DNA of 64,000 nucleotides from contig WPIO01000014.1 in assembly GCA_009760855.2 (NCBI GenBank), forward strand, positions 1,759,501 through 1,823,500. The letters run 5' to 3'. The notes under the pieces were generated by a model. It was not told where the DNA came from and ran no database searches. It worked only from the letters and a program-made list of their open reading frames with translations. A program made the translations under genes and the position numbers. How positions within the stretch are numbered: position 1 is the first letter of the stretch; every line of letters starts with the position of its first letter. Shown here one piece after another: positions 34,829 to 49,100 of this stretch. The DNA comes from Cristatella mucedo (lineage: Eukaryota > Bryozoa > Phylactolaemata > Cristatellidae).

Positions 34829-35120
34829 GTAAGTTATATAACCGCAGCCATCGTGTTAAGCTATATTTATGGGATTCTCTCCTAAGAATAATCTAAATAG
34901 TCTGAACTTTTTTGAAGGATCTTACCAAGCTCCGTGCTGCATCAGGAAGCGTGCATGTACTGACGCTTGGTAAGTTTTTGTCTACGTCAGCTCTCTCGGC
35001 CGTGCTCCCAACTCTCTTGCTGTCTTCTCCTTGAAATCTACTATAGCAATATGTGTATTTGCTCTCTCCTCGTGAAATTTATGTATTTTTGTCACTTATT
35101 TACTGTACTTTTGTCTCTCT

Positions 35121-35209
<89 letters not shown>

Positions 35210-38200
35210 CTCTCTCTCGACCTCAGGCATATATCTTAAATCAGTGTGACAGAGGCAGGCACTTTGGTTTTGCTCGCTGGCAATATTTTCTTAATGCTGG
35301 CACGCAACGATCGTTAGATTTTCTTGACACCGGCCAATGCACGTTTGACTCTATGACGACTCAACAGTTTTTACTGTACTATACCAAACAGACTAGCATC
35401 TATAGAAATTGTGACTAATCCTAAACCTTAACATACTCATGAAATCGTTGAATAAACGTTGGTGTCGTGATCGTTCTTTGGCAATACCGCTTGTATGTTG
35501 ACCAGTGTAGCTGAGCTGCTGCTGTTTAAGCGTGGTTGAAGGTAGAAACTTGAGCTTGGAAAGGGAGAATGGAAGCTGCACTCCTGCAAAAATGTAAGAC
35601 TAGATCTTTGCATTTGCATTCTTTGCATATGCTTTGTCTTTCTGTGTTTGGCATATACAGTTTTCTCTTGTAGCCTATCTTAAGTGTCAGTAGTAGCTCT
35701 TACTGGCGGTGGCGATTGCATGCTGCTAGACTGACAAGTGAATTTCCAAGCTGTGGAAGATCTAGCAGATTGCAGTGTCTCTTAGTATTAGTGTGTTCTA
35801 TACAGTGGTAGTGCACTGAGTGGTGCATCGTGTTCCTTTGCATCTGTTGACAAGGAGACTCCAGAGTATTGACGTGAATGGACAAAGATCATCTGAAGTA
35901 CCTCTGAAATATGGAGTACCTCAGGGCTCAGTGCTAGGTCCGGTTCTTTTCACGGTTTATATTCTGCCTCTTGCTGATGTGATTGCCAAGCACAATCTAG
36001 GCTTTCACTTCTATGCGGATGACACTCAGTTGTACCTTTGCTTTGATCCCTCCCAGCCTTCGAGCACCTCAAATTCTCTAAACTCACTTGCTGCATGCAT
36101 TGATGACATCCGCACATGGATGGCAGCAAATTTTCTAAAACTTAACGATAATAAAACTAACTTACTAGTTATGGGCAAACCCAGTGTGATCCAGAGATTG
36201 AAAAGGCTGACTCTCAAAATTGGCTCTGCCAGCATGTCTCCTGTCGAATCAGCTCGAAATGTAGGTGTCATATTCCAAAGCGACCTCTCGTTAGACGACC
36301 ACATCAGCTCCACAGTCAAATCTGCCTATTTTCAGCTTCATAACATTGCTAAAATTCGGGCTTGTTTAGATAAAGATACCACACCTAAGTTGGTCCATGC
36401 ATTCGTGACATCCCGTCTCGACTTCTGCAACTCACTGCTTACTGGCCTACCAGCATGTGCGAACAGGCGATTGCAGCTGGTGCAAAACTCTGCAGCTAGG
36501 CTTGTCTGTCGTGAGCGTCGCAGTTGCCACATTACTCCACTTCTCGCCGACCTGCACTGGCTACCAGTCAAGCAACGGATTGACTTCAAGGTTTTGTCAC
36601 TCACTTTTAGGTCCCTTCATTCTATGGCTCCAGCCTATCTGTCAGATATACTATCCCATCAGGCCAAGCATCGTACCACCCGCTTTTCGGAATCCAACAG
36701 TCTAGAAATACCTCATACAAACCTTAAATCCTTTGGAGACCGTGCATTTAGTTCATATGCTCCCAAAGCCTGGAACTGCCTCCCGACCTGCATCAGAACA
36801 TCCCCTGACCTGACCACATTTAAAAGGAACCTAAAAACACACCTATTTAGGACAGCATTTAGTTGGTCCCTGTGATTCGTCGTTGATGTGCTTATGCGTG
36901 CTGACACTGCATGCTGCCACTAACCACATTTGCATGCTGACCCTGTGCATGTCACCCCTAACCATAGTATTCATTTCTTTTGTTTTTCAAGCATGATTTT
37001 ACTTACCATTCAATTGCATTTCACTTTAAAGCAAATGTAAAGCGCCTAGAGAGAGATTAAGTTCTCTGCAGGTGCTTTATCAAGTGAATTATTATTATTA
37101 TTATTATTATATCTGTGTGCCAAGCTCCGACTATCTACAGGACTAATTTTTCTTGGCTTTCACTATGCTGTCGGTACTTGCCTTGCAGTGGTTTTTGCTT
37201 CGGTGGTTGATCTAGTTAGCCAGCCTGCATCTTGCAGTCTTGAGTTTAGTCTGGAAGCCTCGAATCGTCTTAATGTCGAACCTGCATTAGCACTGCACAC
37301 TGCACTCTAGCGCAGTGTGGTACGGTATTCTGCTTCAAATCCTTGGCCTCTTCAGTATCCATGTTTGGCAGATGCAATCATTTAAGTCTTTGCCACGCTA
37401 TTTATGGAGTGGACACATTCATTCAGGTAGTGGGCTAGCTTCATAAGCAGCATTCATGGCAAGTCGTGCTCTTCGATCGAGATTGGCTGCTCCGCTATGG
37501 GCACTCTTGTTGATCTTCCAGTCTGTCGCGTCAGTCGAAACTCACGGAGCTCTGTGTCTGTGTAAGGAGCTTCTTCTTGCCTCTCTAGAAGCTCAGTGCT
37601 GCTGTCACGAGGCTGCGAAGGTGAGAGCAGCACTGAGACCCAGAGCATGAGCGTGCATATGGAATGCTTGCTCCTTTGCGCTAGGCTAGGAAAGAGCGTG
37701 CATCACAACGATAAGCTGGCTTCCTGCCCAAGGCAGCAGAGGTCACGCAGTACACTACATGGCTACACGACAGGTGGACCGACCCACAGCACCATGGAAT
37801 GGCTGTGCAGGGCTTATTGGGGGGGGGGTGTAGGCAATCACAGTCTTGCATTCGGCTGACCGTGTCAGGTTCATTTGGCTGGATGCTGTACCAAGCTGCC
37901 TCCTTACTGTGTGTGTGTGTGTGTGTGTGTGCGTGTGTGGTGTGTGTGTGTGTGCATGCGCATTGTGTCAAGTGTACTCGCAGTCCTTACCTACAACCCC
38001 ATTTTAGTTTGGCGCTTCTTCTGAATGCACAATCCAAACTAGTCCTGGGGCTATCTATCTTGATCTGTAGTAAACCCTTGCAAATACAATTTATGTAAAT
38101 TATGCCCACATGTATGGAAATGATGGGGCATTCAGAGCAATAATGAGTGGTGTTCCCCAGCATTAATGCACACTTCTCTGTCTATGTAAGCATAATTTTA

Positions 38201-40925
38201 AAAGCTGCTATTCATCAGTCGTATAGAAAATGTGCAAACGTCGGCTGTTTCTACGTACTTGCTCTCTAGATGCACCGAGCCACGTGATGTTGGCCCTGCC
38301 CCCCCCCCTGTACGGGCCCAAAAATGACATGTGATTTAGCAAGCTAAGCTTCGGGCCATCCTAGTTACTGTATCCTAATAAGCCTTCAGTCTTGAATGGT
38401 TCCCCTAAGCATTTAGAGGTCTTGGTGGTTAACGTATATGCACTTCATTAAACAAGAGGAATTAAGTGTGTGTGCCCTTGCTGGGAAGAAAGAGAATTAA
38501 GCTCTGATGTGTGAGCTGCTGCTGTGTGGTTGGGCATGCCTGGTCTTAGCCAATAGCAACCCCGGCTGGTGCATCAAATTTGTGCTCCAAAATGGCAGCT
38601 TTCTTATTTGGAGTCCGGTATTTTACTTGTGTCTATAAAGGGCAGCTGTTTGGCAGCCTGCCGTGTGTGCATTGCAACAGAGCTAACAAAAATCGACTGC
38701 CGTTAAACCTACTTGAGCCCGAAAGCATCTTGCTTGCTCCTATAATAATATATTAATAATAATAATATTGCACTTGATAAAGCGCCCTCAGAGAACTTAA
38801 TCTCTTTCTAGGCGCTTTACATTTGCTGCAAAGTGATACGCAATAGAATAGTAAGTAAAATCATGCTTGAAAAACAAACAAAATGAATAACATGGTTAGG
38901 GGTTACATGCACTGGGTCAGCATGCAAATGTGGTTAGTGGCAGCATGAACAGTGTCAGCACGCATAAGCACATCGAGGACGAATCACAAGGACCCACTAA
39001 ACGCTGTCCTAAATAGGTATGTTTTTAAGTTTCTTTTAAATGTGGTCAGGTCAGGGGATGTTCTGATGCAGGTCGGGAGGCAGTTCCAGGCTGTGGGAGC
39101 ATACGAGCTAAATGCACGGTCTCCAAAGGATTTAAGGTTTGTACGAGGTATTTCTAGACTGTTGGATTCCGAAAAGCGAGTGGTACGATGCTTTGCCTGA
39201 TGGGGTAGTATATCTGAAAGATAGGCTGGAGCCATAGAATGAAGAGACCTAAAAGTGAGCGACAAAACCTTGAAGTCAATCCGTTGCTTGACTGGTAACC
39301 AGTGCAGGTCGGCGAGAAGTGGAGTAATGTGGCAACTGCGACGCTCACGACAGACAAGCCTAGCTGCAGAGTTTTGCACCAGCTGCAATCGCCTGATCGC
39401 ACATGCTGGTAGGCCAGTAAGCAGTGAGTTGCAGAAGTCGAGACGAGGTGTCACGAATGCATGGACCAGCTTGGACGTGGTATCCTTATCTAAACAAGCT
39501 CTAATTTTAGCAATGTTATGAAGCTGAAAATAGGCAGATTTGACTGTGGAGCTGATGTGGTCGTCTAACGAGAGGTCGCTTTGGAATATGACACCTAGAT
39601 TTCGAGCTGATGCAACTGGAGATATGCTGGCAGAGCCAATTTTGAAAGTCAGCCTTTCCAATTTCTGAATAACACTAGGTTTGCCCATAACTAGTAAGTT
39701 AGTTTTATCATCGTTTAGTTTTAGAAAATTTGCTGCCATCCATGATCGGATGTCATCAATGCATGCAGCAAGTGAGTTGAGAGAATTTGAGGTGCTCGAA
39801 GGCTGGGAGGGATCAAAGCAAAGGTACAACTGAGTGTCATCCGCATAGAAGTGAAAGCCTAGATTGTGCTTGGCAATCACATCAGGGAGAGGGAGAGTAT
39901 AAACGGTGAAAAGGACCGGACCTAGCACAGAGCCCTGAGGTACTCCATATTTTAGAGGTTCCTAGGTGCCGTGTGTCCCAGGGCTAAAATTGGCAAAAAT
40001 CTCCATTTGAAACGTATGTGTGAAATAATAAAAAGTTATTAGCTTGTGTAAATTGAGGATCTTGTCTATCCGAAGATATCTTGCCTTGTAAATGCATGTG
40101 CCATTCAGTGCTGATCTTCTTTAGTATTCGGTTAGTGGGTAATGCCTGGCTGGCTACTACACCAGCTGAAACAAAGAGGCAGTAGGGGACTTCTGCGATG
40201 AAAATCGTGCAATTTTACCTGGGGTTATAATTTAAGCAGCTTTAACTGTTACATCAGTTCTCTCTCAAATCAGGTTATCCACGTGTCGATTGGAGCTCAG
40301 CAAGGGTAGACATAGTGACTTGACAACAAGACTGCAGCCGGTGGGAGTGGCTTAGGGAGCTACCAACTCTAAGCCTGTGCTGTGGGAGCTGCGAATGCTA
40401 ATAGCTGAATCGGTGGGCACACTAACTCACCTCCCGAGCACGAGCATACTCGCCGAAATACCGTGAGCCACTTATATTGCAAGTACGATAATCAGACTCG
40501 CGGTAGAAGCAGGCATTCTTCTATTCTTACGGTATGATATCGTATCGTCCCAGGCAGTCCGGGTGTTTTTGTTCCCGGCAGATATCCTCGAGCCGTCCGT
40601 TTGCAGGGAGTCCATATTGCAGGTGAACAACTGGGTTTGCATGACAGTCGGCTCACACTGCCGGGAGCCTGCAGTGGTAAATAGTTGCTAGGTGTAATGA
40701 GTTGTCTAAAAAAAAATGCTAGCTGATTTAACAGCCTCTTTTTGTATAGAGACAGAAGAGCCTTTACGGCTATCACCACCGCTTGTAGTGGCGATAAAGG
40801 ATCGCCCACCGCAGGATTCGAACCCACCTAGGGGCTGAGGTCGTGAAAAGCAACCTCCTTGCCCAGTGAGCCATTATCGTGCTAGTGCACCCAGGCTAGT
40901 GCACCCAGTGAATGGCTTTGCTTGA

Positions 40926-41001
<76 letters not shown>

Positions 41002-41771
41002 GGCATGGATTGTAGCTGCATGTCAAAGCACGGTCCCAGCGAAGCACTCGGCGGTCCTCGCTCCTGCCGTGCTGACAGGAAGACGAGCAAGCTGTGCTGC
41101 ACTGCTGCTAGCAAGTGTGCCACCACCTTCCTTCGTCGCAGCTGCTGTTTTTTATTGGCATATAGGCATTAAACCGAGACCCCAGCGTGAGCTCAGTTTT
41201 CTCGTGGCAATTGGACGGATTCACTGCTGCTTTCTAGAGATAGGCCCGGATCTAGAGATTGAGATAGAGAGAGCCAGATTGAGCACCGGGCGGCCAATTG
41301 AAAGGATGTCACTCCGTGGTATAGCTGGACCGACAAGCAACAAACGAGCTCCGTGAAAATGCATGGTGTCCTTAGGAGTGAAGACCCACCGGTGCACACT
41401 ATCCAGTCTTTGCCGGCCACGATCACGAGCCGGCATCGAAGCCCACTTTCAGCAGCAGCAGCAGGCATCAGCTTATGCTGCCTACAACTGGCGACCGGCC
41501 GAAAGGATGCGACGACCCATGCCGCTAGCCTACACTGAGCCAGCAGCACTGCCGACCGGCCACGCCCACTCAAGCTGCTAGCCGATATATCAGACTAGGG
41601 CTTGCTTCTCGTATGAGCAACCGGAGTGATTGTTGCACCCAGTCGTACGGTGACCGGAAGCATGGTTGTTGTTTCGAGATCTGCTACTGGCAGTACTCTG
41701 GGAAAGCAGCAACACAGTTAATTTTTTGGATGGGGTACAGAAAAGAGAAAAGTGGTATGAGAGAGTGACAC

Positions 41772-41812
<41 letters not shown>

Positions 41813-43053
41813 GACAGAGACAGAGAGTTACTGGCTGAGCTTTACCTGGCCTCCTGAGTACTCAGTGACACTTTAGCAGCTTGGCACATTTGGCAGTGAT
41901 GCTGTGCCAGGTGCCTCCTGAAGGGCTACTGCCATACCAAAAATTGAACGTCAAGATGTGCATGAACAGTAATATGGATTCTACAGTGATCGGCCACCCA
42001 ATTTGGCATCATCACATAGGAAATAGTGAAGATTGTGTCGTTTCGTCCTCGGTAGAGAAACTGTGACTTGCAACCAGGGTCGAGAGTCATGTCCAGCCCA
42101 CCAATTTCAGCCGAGCCCAGGTAACTTAGAGCCGTGCTGTATGCTACTATCCAGCAGCATGCAATGTTTCTGTTGTGTTTGTTCTGCAAAGAGCAGCCAG
42201 TAGCAGCAGTACTTGGTGTGCATCATCCAGGTGTCACCTTTGCAATGACAGCATTATGAGTCGGCTTACAAGCTGCAGGTGGCACGTGAGCTTGAGCAAA
42301 TACAGCAAGCAGGGGCGCTAGCTGGACCCCAAACCGCTCCAGACTCTCAGCCCAGTAGCTGGTCGTTCTCGTCCCTCGATGTGTATGCAGAACCGGCAGC
42401 AACATCAGGGCAGCCATCCAGCTGCCCCACCAGGCTGCCACACTGGTAGTGCACTGGCACCCTGGGTTTATCCATTCAGCCGTGAAGTGAACATCGAGCG
42501 AAGGTAAACCCACCTCTATGTATCTAGGCAACCCGTTGGCTAGGGGGAATGTGGCAGCCTGTAATTTAAAATATGTACAGCTCACAGCCTGTCACTCCCG
42601 ATAAATAAATCTCTGGCCGAGAGATTTATCATCTACAGTCATTCTGATGCCCTTCTTTCGTTGATGGAAGCTGCTTGCCCTTCAGTTTAAAATAACCCTT
42701 TGGAGTTGCTTGCATTCAGCAGCAGTCTGGCTGTGCATCTCAATAATCCTCTTGGCCCTGACCTGACTGCACAGTTTGCCCCCTCCTCCCCCAGCAGTTT
42801 TGCTAGATCGAGACTCACGTCCATGCTGTTATTGCCACGTGCACCCGCCAGGGAGAGGTAACTAACTGCTTCACCAACCTCAAACTGCGCAAAGGCAGAT
42901 CGAGATTAGATGGTGGGCAAAGCGGCAGTGGCCAGAGAGCCACGCTTTGATCGTTAAACGTGAATTTAGGGACAGGATGTACAACTGAGCTGCAGCTGGC
43001 TATAGTCATATTCATGCATCTCAGGGAAAAGCTGCTTGGGTGCTGGGGAAGAT

Positions 43054-43123
<70 letters not shown>

Positions 43124-46100
43124 GTGAATTTGCCTTTGATTTCTCCTTGGGGGGCATTCAAAACAATTGCAGTATGGCATGCTTGAATAGCAGCCCCTTG
43201 TCTTTGTTCCACAGTTTTGTGGCAGAGCTCAGCCACGGCTACCGACATTCAGCTGGTGCAGCCCGGTAGTGCTGGCTACTACTTGCCTCACCCTGTTTAC
43301 ACCAGGCCTAGCACGTAGGCAGTGGCTGGCTGCAGCCAAGTGCCCTGTCAGCAGCCCTGGCTCGCATGCTTTAATGAGTATGGGGCGACGCCCGGCTTCT
43401 GGCACTTTCTCCTCTGCAAGTGGCCAGCGGTTCAGTAGATGTCTCCAATCATCAGGGGAGCACATCAGAGTAAATTCTCTCTTGCCCTCCTATGCTAGAG
43501 CAGGTGCCACCTGTGCCAGTCAGTGTGAGCTCAACCGTATGCCCCTAGTTAGGGTGTCCCAATGACCCTTTGCAAGGTGACCCTGCTAGTGCTAAGATAA
43601 TTCATTTGTATAGCGCCCCAATAGAACTTCATCTCTATTCAGGCGCTTCGCATGTGTCTCGGGGCTCGAGCCCACGACCTCGGCCAGACCTTGGTCCCTG
43701 GGGCGAGCACCTTAATCGCTGGGCCAAACCAGCTCGGCAGCACTGGCTAGCTCTTGTTTAGTTCATTGGCTTAGGATCTTGTCTGTTATTTAGTGCTGTG
43801 CAGTTGCTTCTTTCAACGTGATTGTGAAAGCAGTCGGCATGGGCTCCATGTGAGTCACTTGGTTGATAATGCAGTGATCATAGTGGTGGTTTAGAATGAA
43901 AAAAAGACTTGAGCTTTCACCCACGCTGACTGAAGCAGAGCTATCAGCAGCACAGCCGCAACCGCCTCACAGCTACAGGGCCGAATCCTTAAAGGATTGT
44001 GGAGCAGCACTGCAGGTCATGCATACCCTGCTATACTCGAAATGAGGCTCTTTAGTTAAAGTTGTGTGACTTTCCCATAAAAAAGGAACCAGATTGGTAT
44101 CTACTTTCTGTGCAGCTGTGTTGCCGGCCAAGCAGCCAGCTCCTAATGTGGAGGGCAACTTTCAGACATATTTGGCCTGGCACGCTATGTGAACAGGTAT
44201 TGGATTGCACAAAGCCTAACAGTTCAACGAAGAGGTCTTTTAGGAAATTGTTGGTGGTGAAACTATTAGAAACAAATGAAGCCATCTTAAGACGCGCGTG
44301 ATGAAAGCGTGATGTGAAGTGCTAACATTTGCAGGATATGTATTTGTCGAGGTTGGAACTGTGTTAGTCCTTGAATAATTTTTTAGCATGTTAGCTTGCA
44401 CATATTTATTTTTCATTTCGATATCATAGTGTTGTGCTTCGTCCTGAAATATAGTGGGAGCCAGAAGTACCATCTCTGAGCTCGTACCGAGCTTCCCTGC
44501 TGTAGCATTGAAAAAATGAGACACCAGACTCCAGGTCTGGATCAGAAGCTTTTCGTGGAGCTGCAGTTATCTCGATTGAAGGCTGCAAAACACTTCATCA
44601 ATATGCTATCGTGCCTAAGTCACTGGACCTCAACCAAATCGTTCAAGATGGAATCCTTTTCCTACCCACACTATTCTGACTCAAGCTCATCTTTTCATGT
44701 TGCATTCACACTTTTCTGATCTTACCTTGAGAGCACACCATCGCTAGCATTGCACTGCAATGATTTAGATGGGACCTCTAAGGGAGATTTCAGGATACTG
44801 TCAAGATCGAGAGGTTAATCTGGTGACCCATTAAAGCGTAGGCTGGTACCTCGGGTAACAGTTCCCTTGGGTGACTCAATGCCAAAATCCTAGCTTTGCC
44901 CTTTCGTGGCACAGTCTTCGATTGCCTGCACTGATCCAGCACGTAACTGTGTGTGATCAAGCAACAGATGCCTCATCACCAACATATCTAAAGGGGATCG
45001 AGGCTGTTTGTTAAAATTGTCTGGCAGGGTTGCTTATGGTAAAGAAGGAGAAAAATGCTGCTTCTGATATAGAACGTCGAGCAGCCTTTTTTATCGGGGC
45101 CTTAGCTCTCAATCTGACTGTACTGAATGGTAGTTTTGTCACTCTGAACCGCTGACTTTCTTGTTGATGGTGTATGGTTCATGTATCAATGCCAGAATCT
45201 GTTGATAACATAAATGTACCTGTTTGTTCGCAGGTCGAAATGATTGCGGTTCTTTCCTTTCAAAGCCTGCTGCTTGATCGAAGCATAGATAGTCCAGCGT
45301 CAGTATCACCGTGTGAGGATCGGGCCGAAGTTGAGGTGAACACTGGGCTTGCAATCTCGAAAAGCCTGCAAGCCTAGTTTTGCTTCCCTGCTGCAACATG
45401 GCTCGAAAGATGCATGTAGGTATATTTACGTAATGCTTCCGATCGGAATGCATTCAAACTTTGATGGGTGTGCTAATATCAATCGATAAATTCCACTAGA
45501 CGTTAGTCATTAGCTGCCCCTTCTCCTGCATTCCACCGGGCAGTAATTTCTACCATTTGGCGACTAAGTGTACATAAAAATGTGTGCTTGGAGAATTTGC
45601 ATTAGTATTTTGGATGTCTATTGGCTAGTTGGCCGATGGTCTGCTGTGGTTTCGAAGGCTAGAGACCGATTAGGTAGTATCTTCGACTGTTATCAGAGTG
45701 TTTGACATTTGCAATTCAAAGAATTGCAGACTTGGTGCTGCGAATCTGGCCGGTGTCTGGAATACAGCTGAACACAGGCTGATCAGAGCTTCAAAAATAG
45801 GAACTAAAGATGGTCCTTGTGCAAAGAGGTATGCCCAATGGAAGAGAAACAAGGTTAGAGCGTACTCCATTGAGGTGACGAAGGTAGTTCCTGATATAAA
45901 ATGTGATTCTGGAGTGTATGTGCCTTGAAATCTCTCTGGCAACAGTGGGACGAATACATTGCTTTTTATATTTTTCGACGGTTCGTCTGTTACAACTAGT
46001 TTGACTGTCTCACGTTGTTGGTTGTATTAAGCTAACACAGAACCACCTCTCTCACCAGTTCAAAAAAGCCCGGTGCCTCAGCCTGAGCTTATGCTTGCTC

Positions 46101-49100
46101 AAGTTCATGCACTTGAAACTGCACTTGAAACCCGTGGCTATATGTACACGTTGACCCTTTGCATGTCCCTTCTTAACATGCTATGCTTATTGGTAGTGTG
46201 AATACTACCACTGATTATTTGACCATGCTTCGTTTACAGCATATGTAAAGTGCCCAGAAAGAGATCCATGTTCTGTGAGGGCATTGTGCAAATGTATTAT
46301 GATTGCTGTTATTATTTATACCATTGCTAACAGTAGACAAACATTCCATCGTTTGGCAAGACGTACCGTTGGTTTAGCTAGCTGAAACTAAGTATGAGGC
46401 CAGAAGAATAAGTTCAGCCAGAAGAATTAGTTCAGACAATCATCTGATGTGACAAAAGAGCAAGATCCGCCAGCTGCTACGATTTCATAAGAATAATTAT
46501 AATAGAAAAATTTTTACTCAGCCTCAGAACTGTCTCTTTCTAGGCACTTTATATTTGCTGCAAAGCAAGCATGATCAAAATAGTTGGTGGTAGCATGCTC
46601 AATGACAACAAGCATAACGGTGTCAGCGCCCAGAATTACACAAAAGACCGATCACCTGCACTATATGCTGTGATAAATAGATGCGTCTTAGCGTCTTTTT
46701 AAATGTGGTCAAGTCAGGGGATGTCCTGATGCCAATCCGAAGAAAGTTCCGGGCGTTGGGTGCATATGAACTAATGGCACGGTCTCCAAAAGATTTGAGC
46801 TTCGTACGAGATCTAGGTAAACGATTATATTCCGAAAAGGTGGTGGTACGATGGTGGGAGAGTAGATCTGATAGGTAGGCTGGAGCCAAAGAGTGGAGGG
46901 ACCTAAAAAGAAAGTGACAGAACCTTGAATTCGATTCGTTGCTTGACTGGAGGCCAGTGCATGTCGGCGCGAGAAGTGGTGTGATGTGGCAACTGCAACG
47001 CTCACGGCAGACAGCCTAGCTGCACCAACTGTGAACGCCTGATTGCACAGGCCGGTAGACTAGCAAGCAGTGAGTTACAGAAGTCGAGATGGGATGTCAC
47101 CAATGCAGGGACCAATTTAGATGTAGTATCCCTGTCTAAGCAAGCCCGAATTTTTGCAGTGTAATGTAATGTATCTTTGCCTGTGACTCCACAAAGACTA
47201 CGTGGGGGTTACACAAGAGAGTTTACTATAGCACACTCAAAGCCTAAGCGGCTTTTGGTACACATTCCGTAGCCAACAGACTTCGTCTCACGCAAAAAAA
47301 AAGAAAAAATGGGAAGAATGGCAGAGTCGGGAGACCGTTGACGTAATGAGTAACATGGAAGCAGCGGCTCAGGACGGCTGGAAAGGATGTGTCATAGTCG
47401 GCAGCAGGAGAGCAGTTGTCGTTGCGTAAGAATCGTGGCAGCGAGTTCCTCAGTCAAGGACCTGCAGAGCAAAAGCTTCTGTCGCCAACGGTCTTTATGC
47501 TGAGGAATGAAACAGCTAGTTTTTTGTCCATACAGGACCTGGGGCACGAGGAGGCTGAAACTGGTGCAACAGTGCAGCTAGGTATGGAGGAGCCAAGCCG
47601 TGGCGGGCCTTGTGGGTCAGCCTAAGAACTTTACCCAGTATCTGTTGATCAACCGGCAGCCATCCTAGCTCTTTTAGCAAAGGAGTCAGATGATCAAACC
47701 TCTCTGTGATATGCAAACTAGCCTTGCTGCCGTATTCATTGCCAGCTGCAGTGTCCTAGTGGCTTTTTTCGGTTGCCCAGCCGAAAGGGGAATTGGAATA
47801 ATCTAGCCGAGACAGAACTAAGGATCTAGTAACATTTTTTGCAAGCCATTGTGGAAAATTCTTCCTAATGTAGATATGGATCTGACGTAATGTAATGTAA
47901 TGTATCTCCTTCTGTAACTCCACGAAGTCATAAAGACAATGTGGGTGCTAGGCAGGAGAGTTTTGTATAGCCCACTCACAGCCTAAGCTGCTTTCGGTAC
48001 GTATTCGGTGGCCAACAGACTTCAGTCTCACGCAACAAAGAGAAAGTAGAAAGCATAGCAGAGTCAGGAGAGCAGTTGAGGTAGTGAGTAGCATGGAAGT
48101 AGGATCTCAGGATCGCTGAAAAGGATGAGCCGTAGTCGGCAGCAGGAGAGTAGTTGTCGTTGAGTAAGAATTGTGGAAGCGAGTTCTACAGTCTAGGACC
48201 TGCAGAGCTAAAGCTTCTGTTGCCAGCGGTCTTTTTTTTAAGTGGAGGAATGGAACAACTAATGGCTAGCTGTAGAAGCAATCTTCTTAACGAAACTTTC
48301 AAAATTTAGGGAGATGTCAAAGACGACACTTAAATTCCGAGCATGCTGTGGTGGTCTCAAGTTAGCATCACCTATTAGTAGAAAGCCCTGTAGTCCAGCC
48401 ACAAGCTTCTAGTGCCCTATGAGCAGCTACGGTTCTGTTTTATCGTCGTTTAGTTACGAGAAATTTTCCGACATTTAGGGTCGAATTATGGCAAGGCAAG
48501 CATTCAGTTTATCAGTTGCTGCAGCAGATTTACGCAGCTCGTATGACAACTACAGCTGAGTATCATCCGCATAAAAGTGATATCTTTTTCCAAGGGCCTT
48601 AATCACTTTTCCTTGAGATTGAGTATAGGCGTAATAATAATAATGCACTTGATAAAGCGCCCTCAAAGAACTTAATCTCTTTCAAGGTGCTTTACATTTG
48701 CTGCAACGGGAAATGCAATTGGATGGTAAGTAAAATTATGCTTGAAAAACAAACAAAAATGAATAATATGGTTAGGGGTGACATGCACAGGGTCAGCATG
48801 CAAAAGTGGTTAGTGGCAGCAGGCACAGTGTCAGCATGCATAAGCACATCAATGACGAATCACAGGGACCAACTAAATGCTGTCCTAAATAGGTGTGTTT
48901 TTAGGTTCCTTTTAAATGTGGTCAGGTCAGGGGATGTTCTGACGCAGGTCGGGAGGGAGTTCCAGGCTTTGGGAGCATACGAACTAAATGCACGGTCTCC
49001 AAAGGATTTAAGGTTTGTACGAGGTATTTCTAGACCGTTGGATTCCGAAAAGCTGGTGGTACGATGCTTGGCCTGATGGGGGAATATATCTGAGAGATAG

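Noticed and set aside
34967-35418. Serine-leucine-rich proteins over the (CT)n tract, and similar ones at other microsatellites
   Set aside because: Translation of a simple repeat.
35854-36875. Host gene for a reverse transcriptase-like protein
   Set aside because: The frame is the 5'-truncated end of a LINE present in many copies and ends in the LINE tail.
42223-42585. 120-codon Trp-rich minus frame
   Set aside because: No motif, no splice context and no second exon; likely chance in GC-rich intron.
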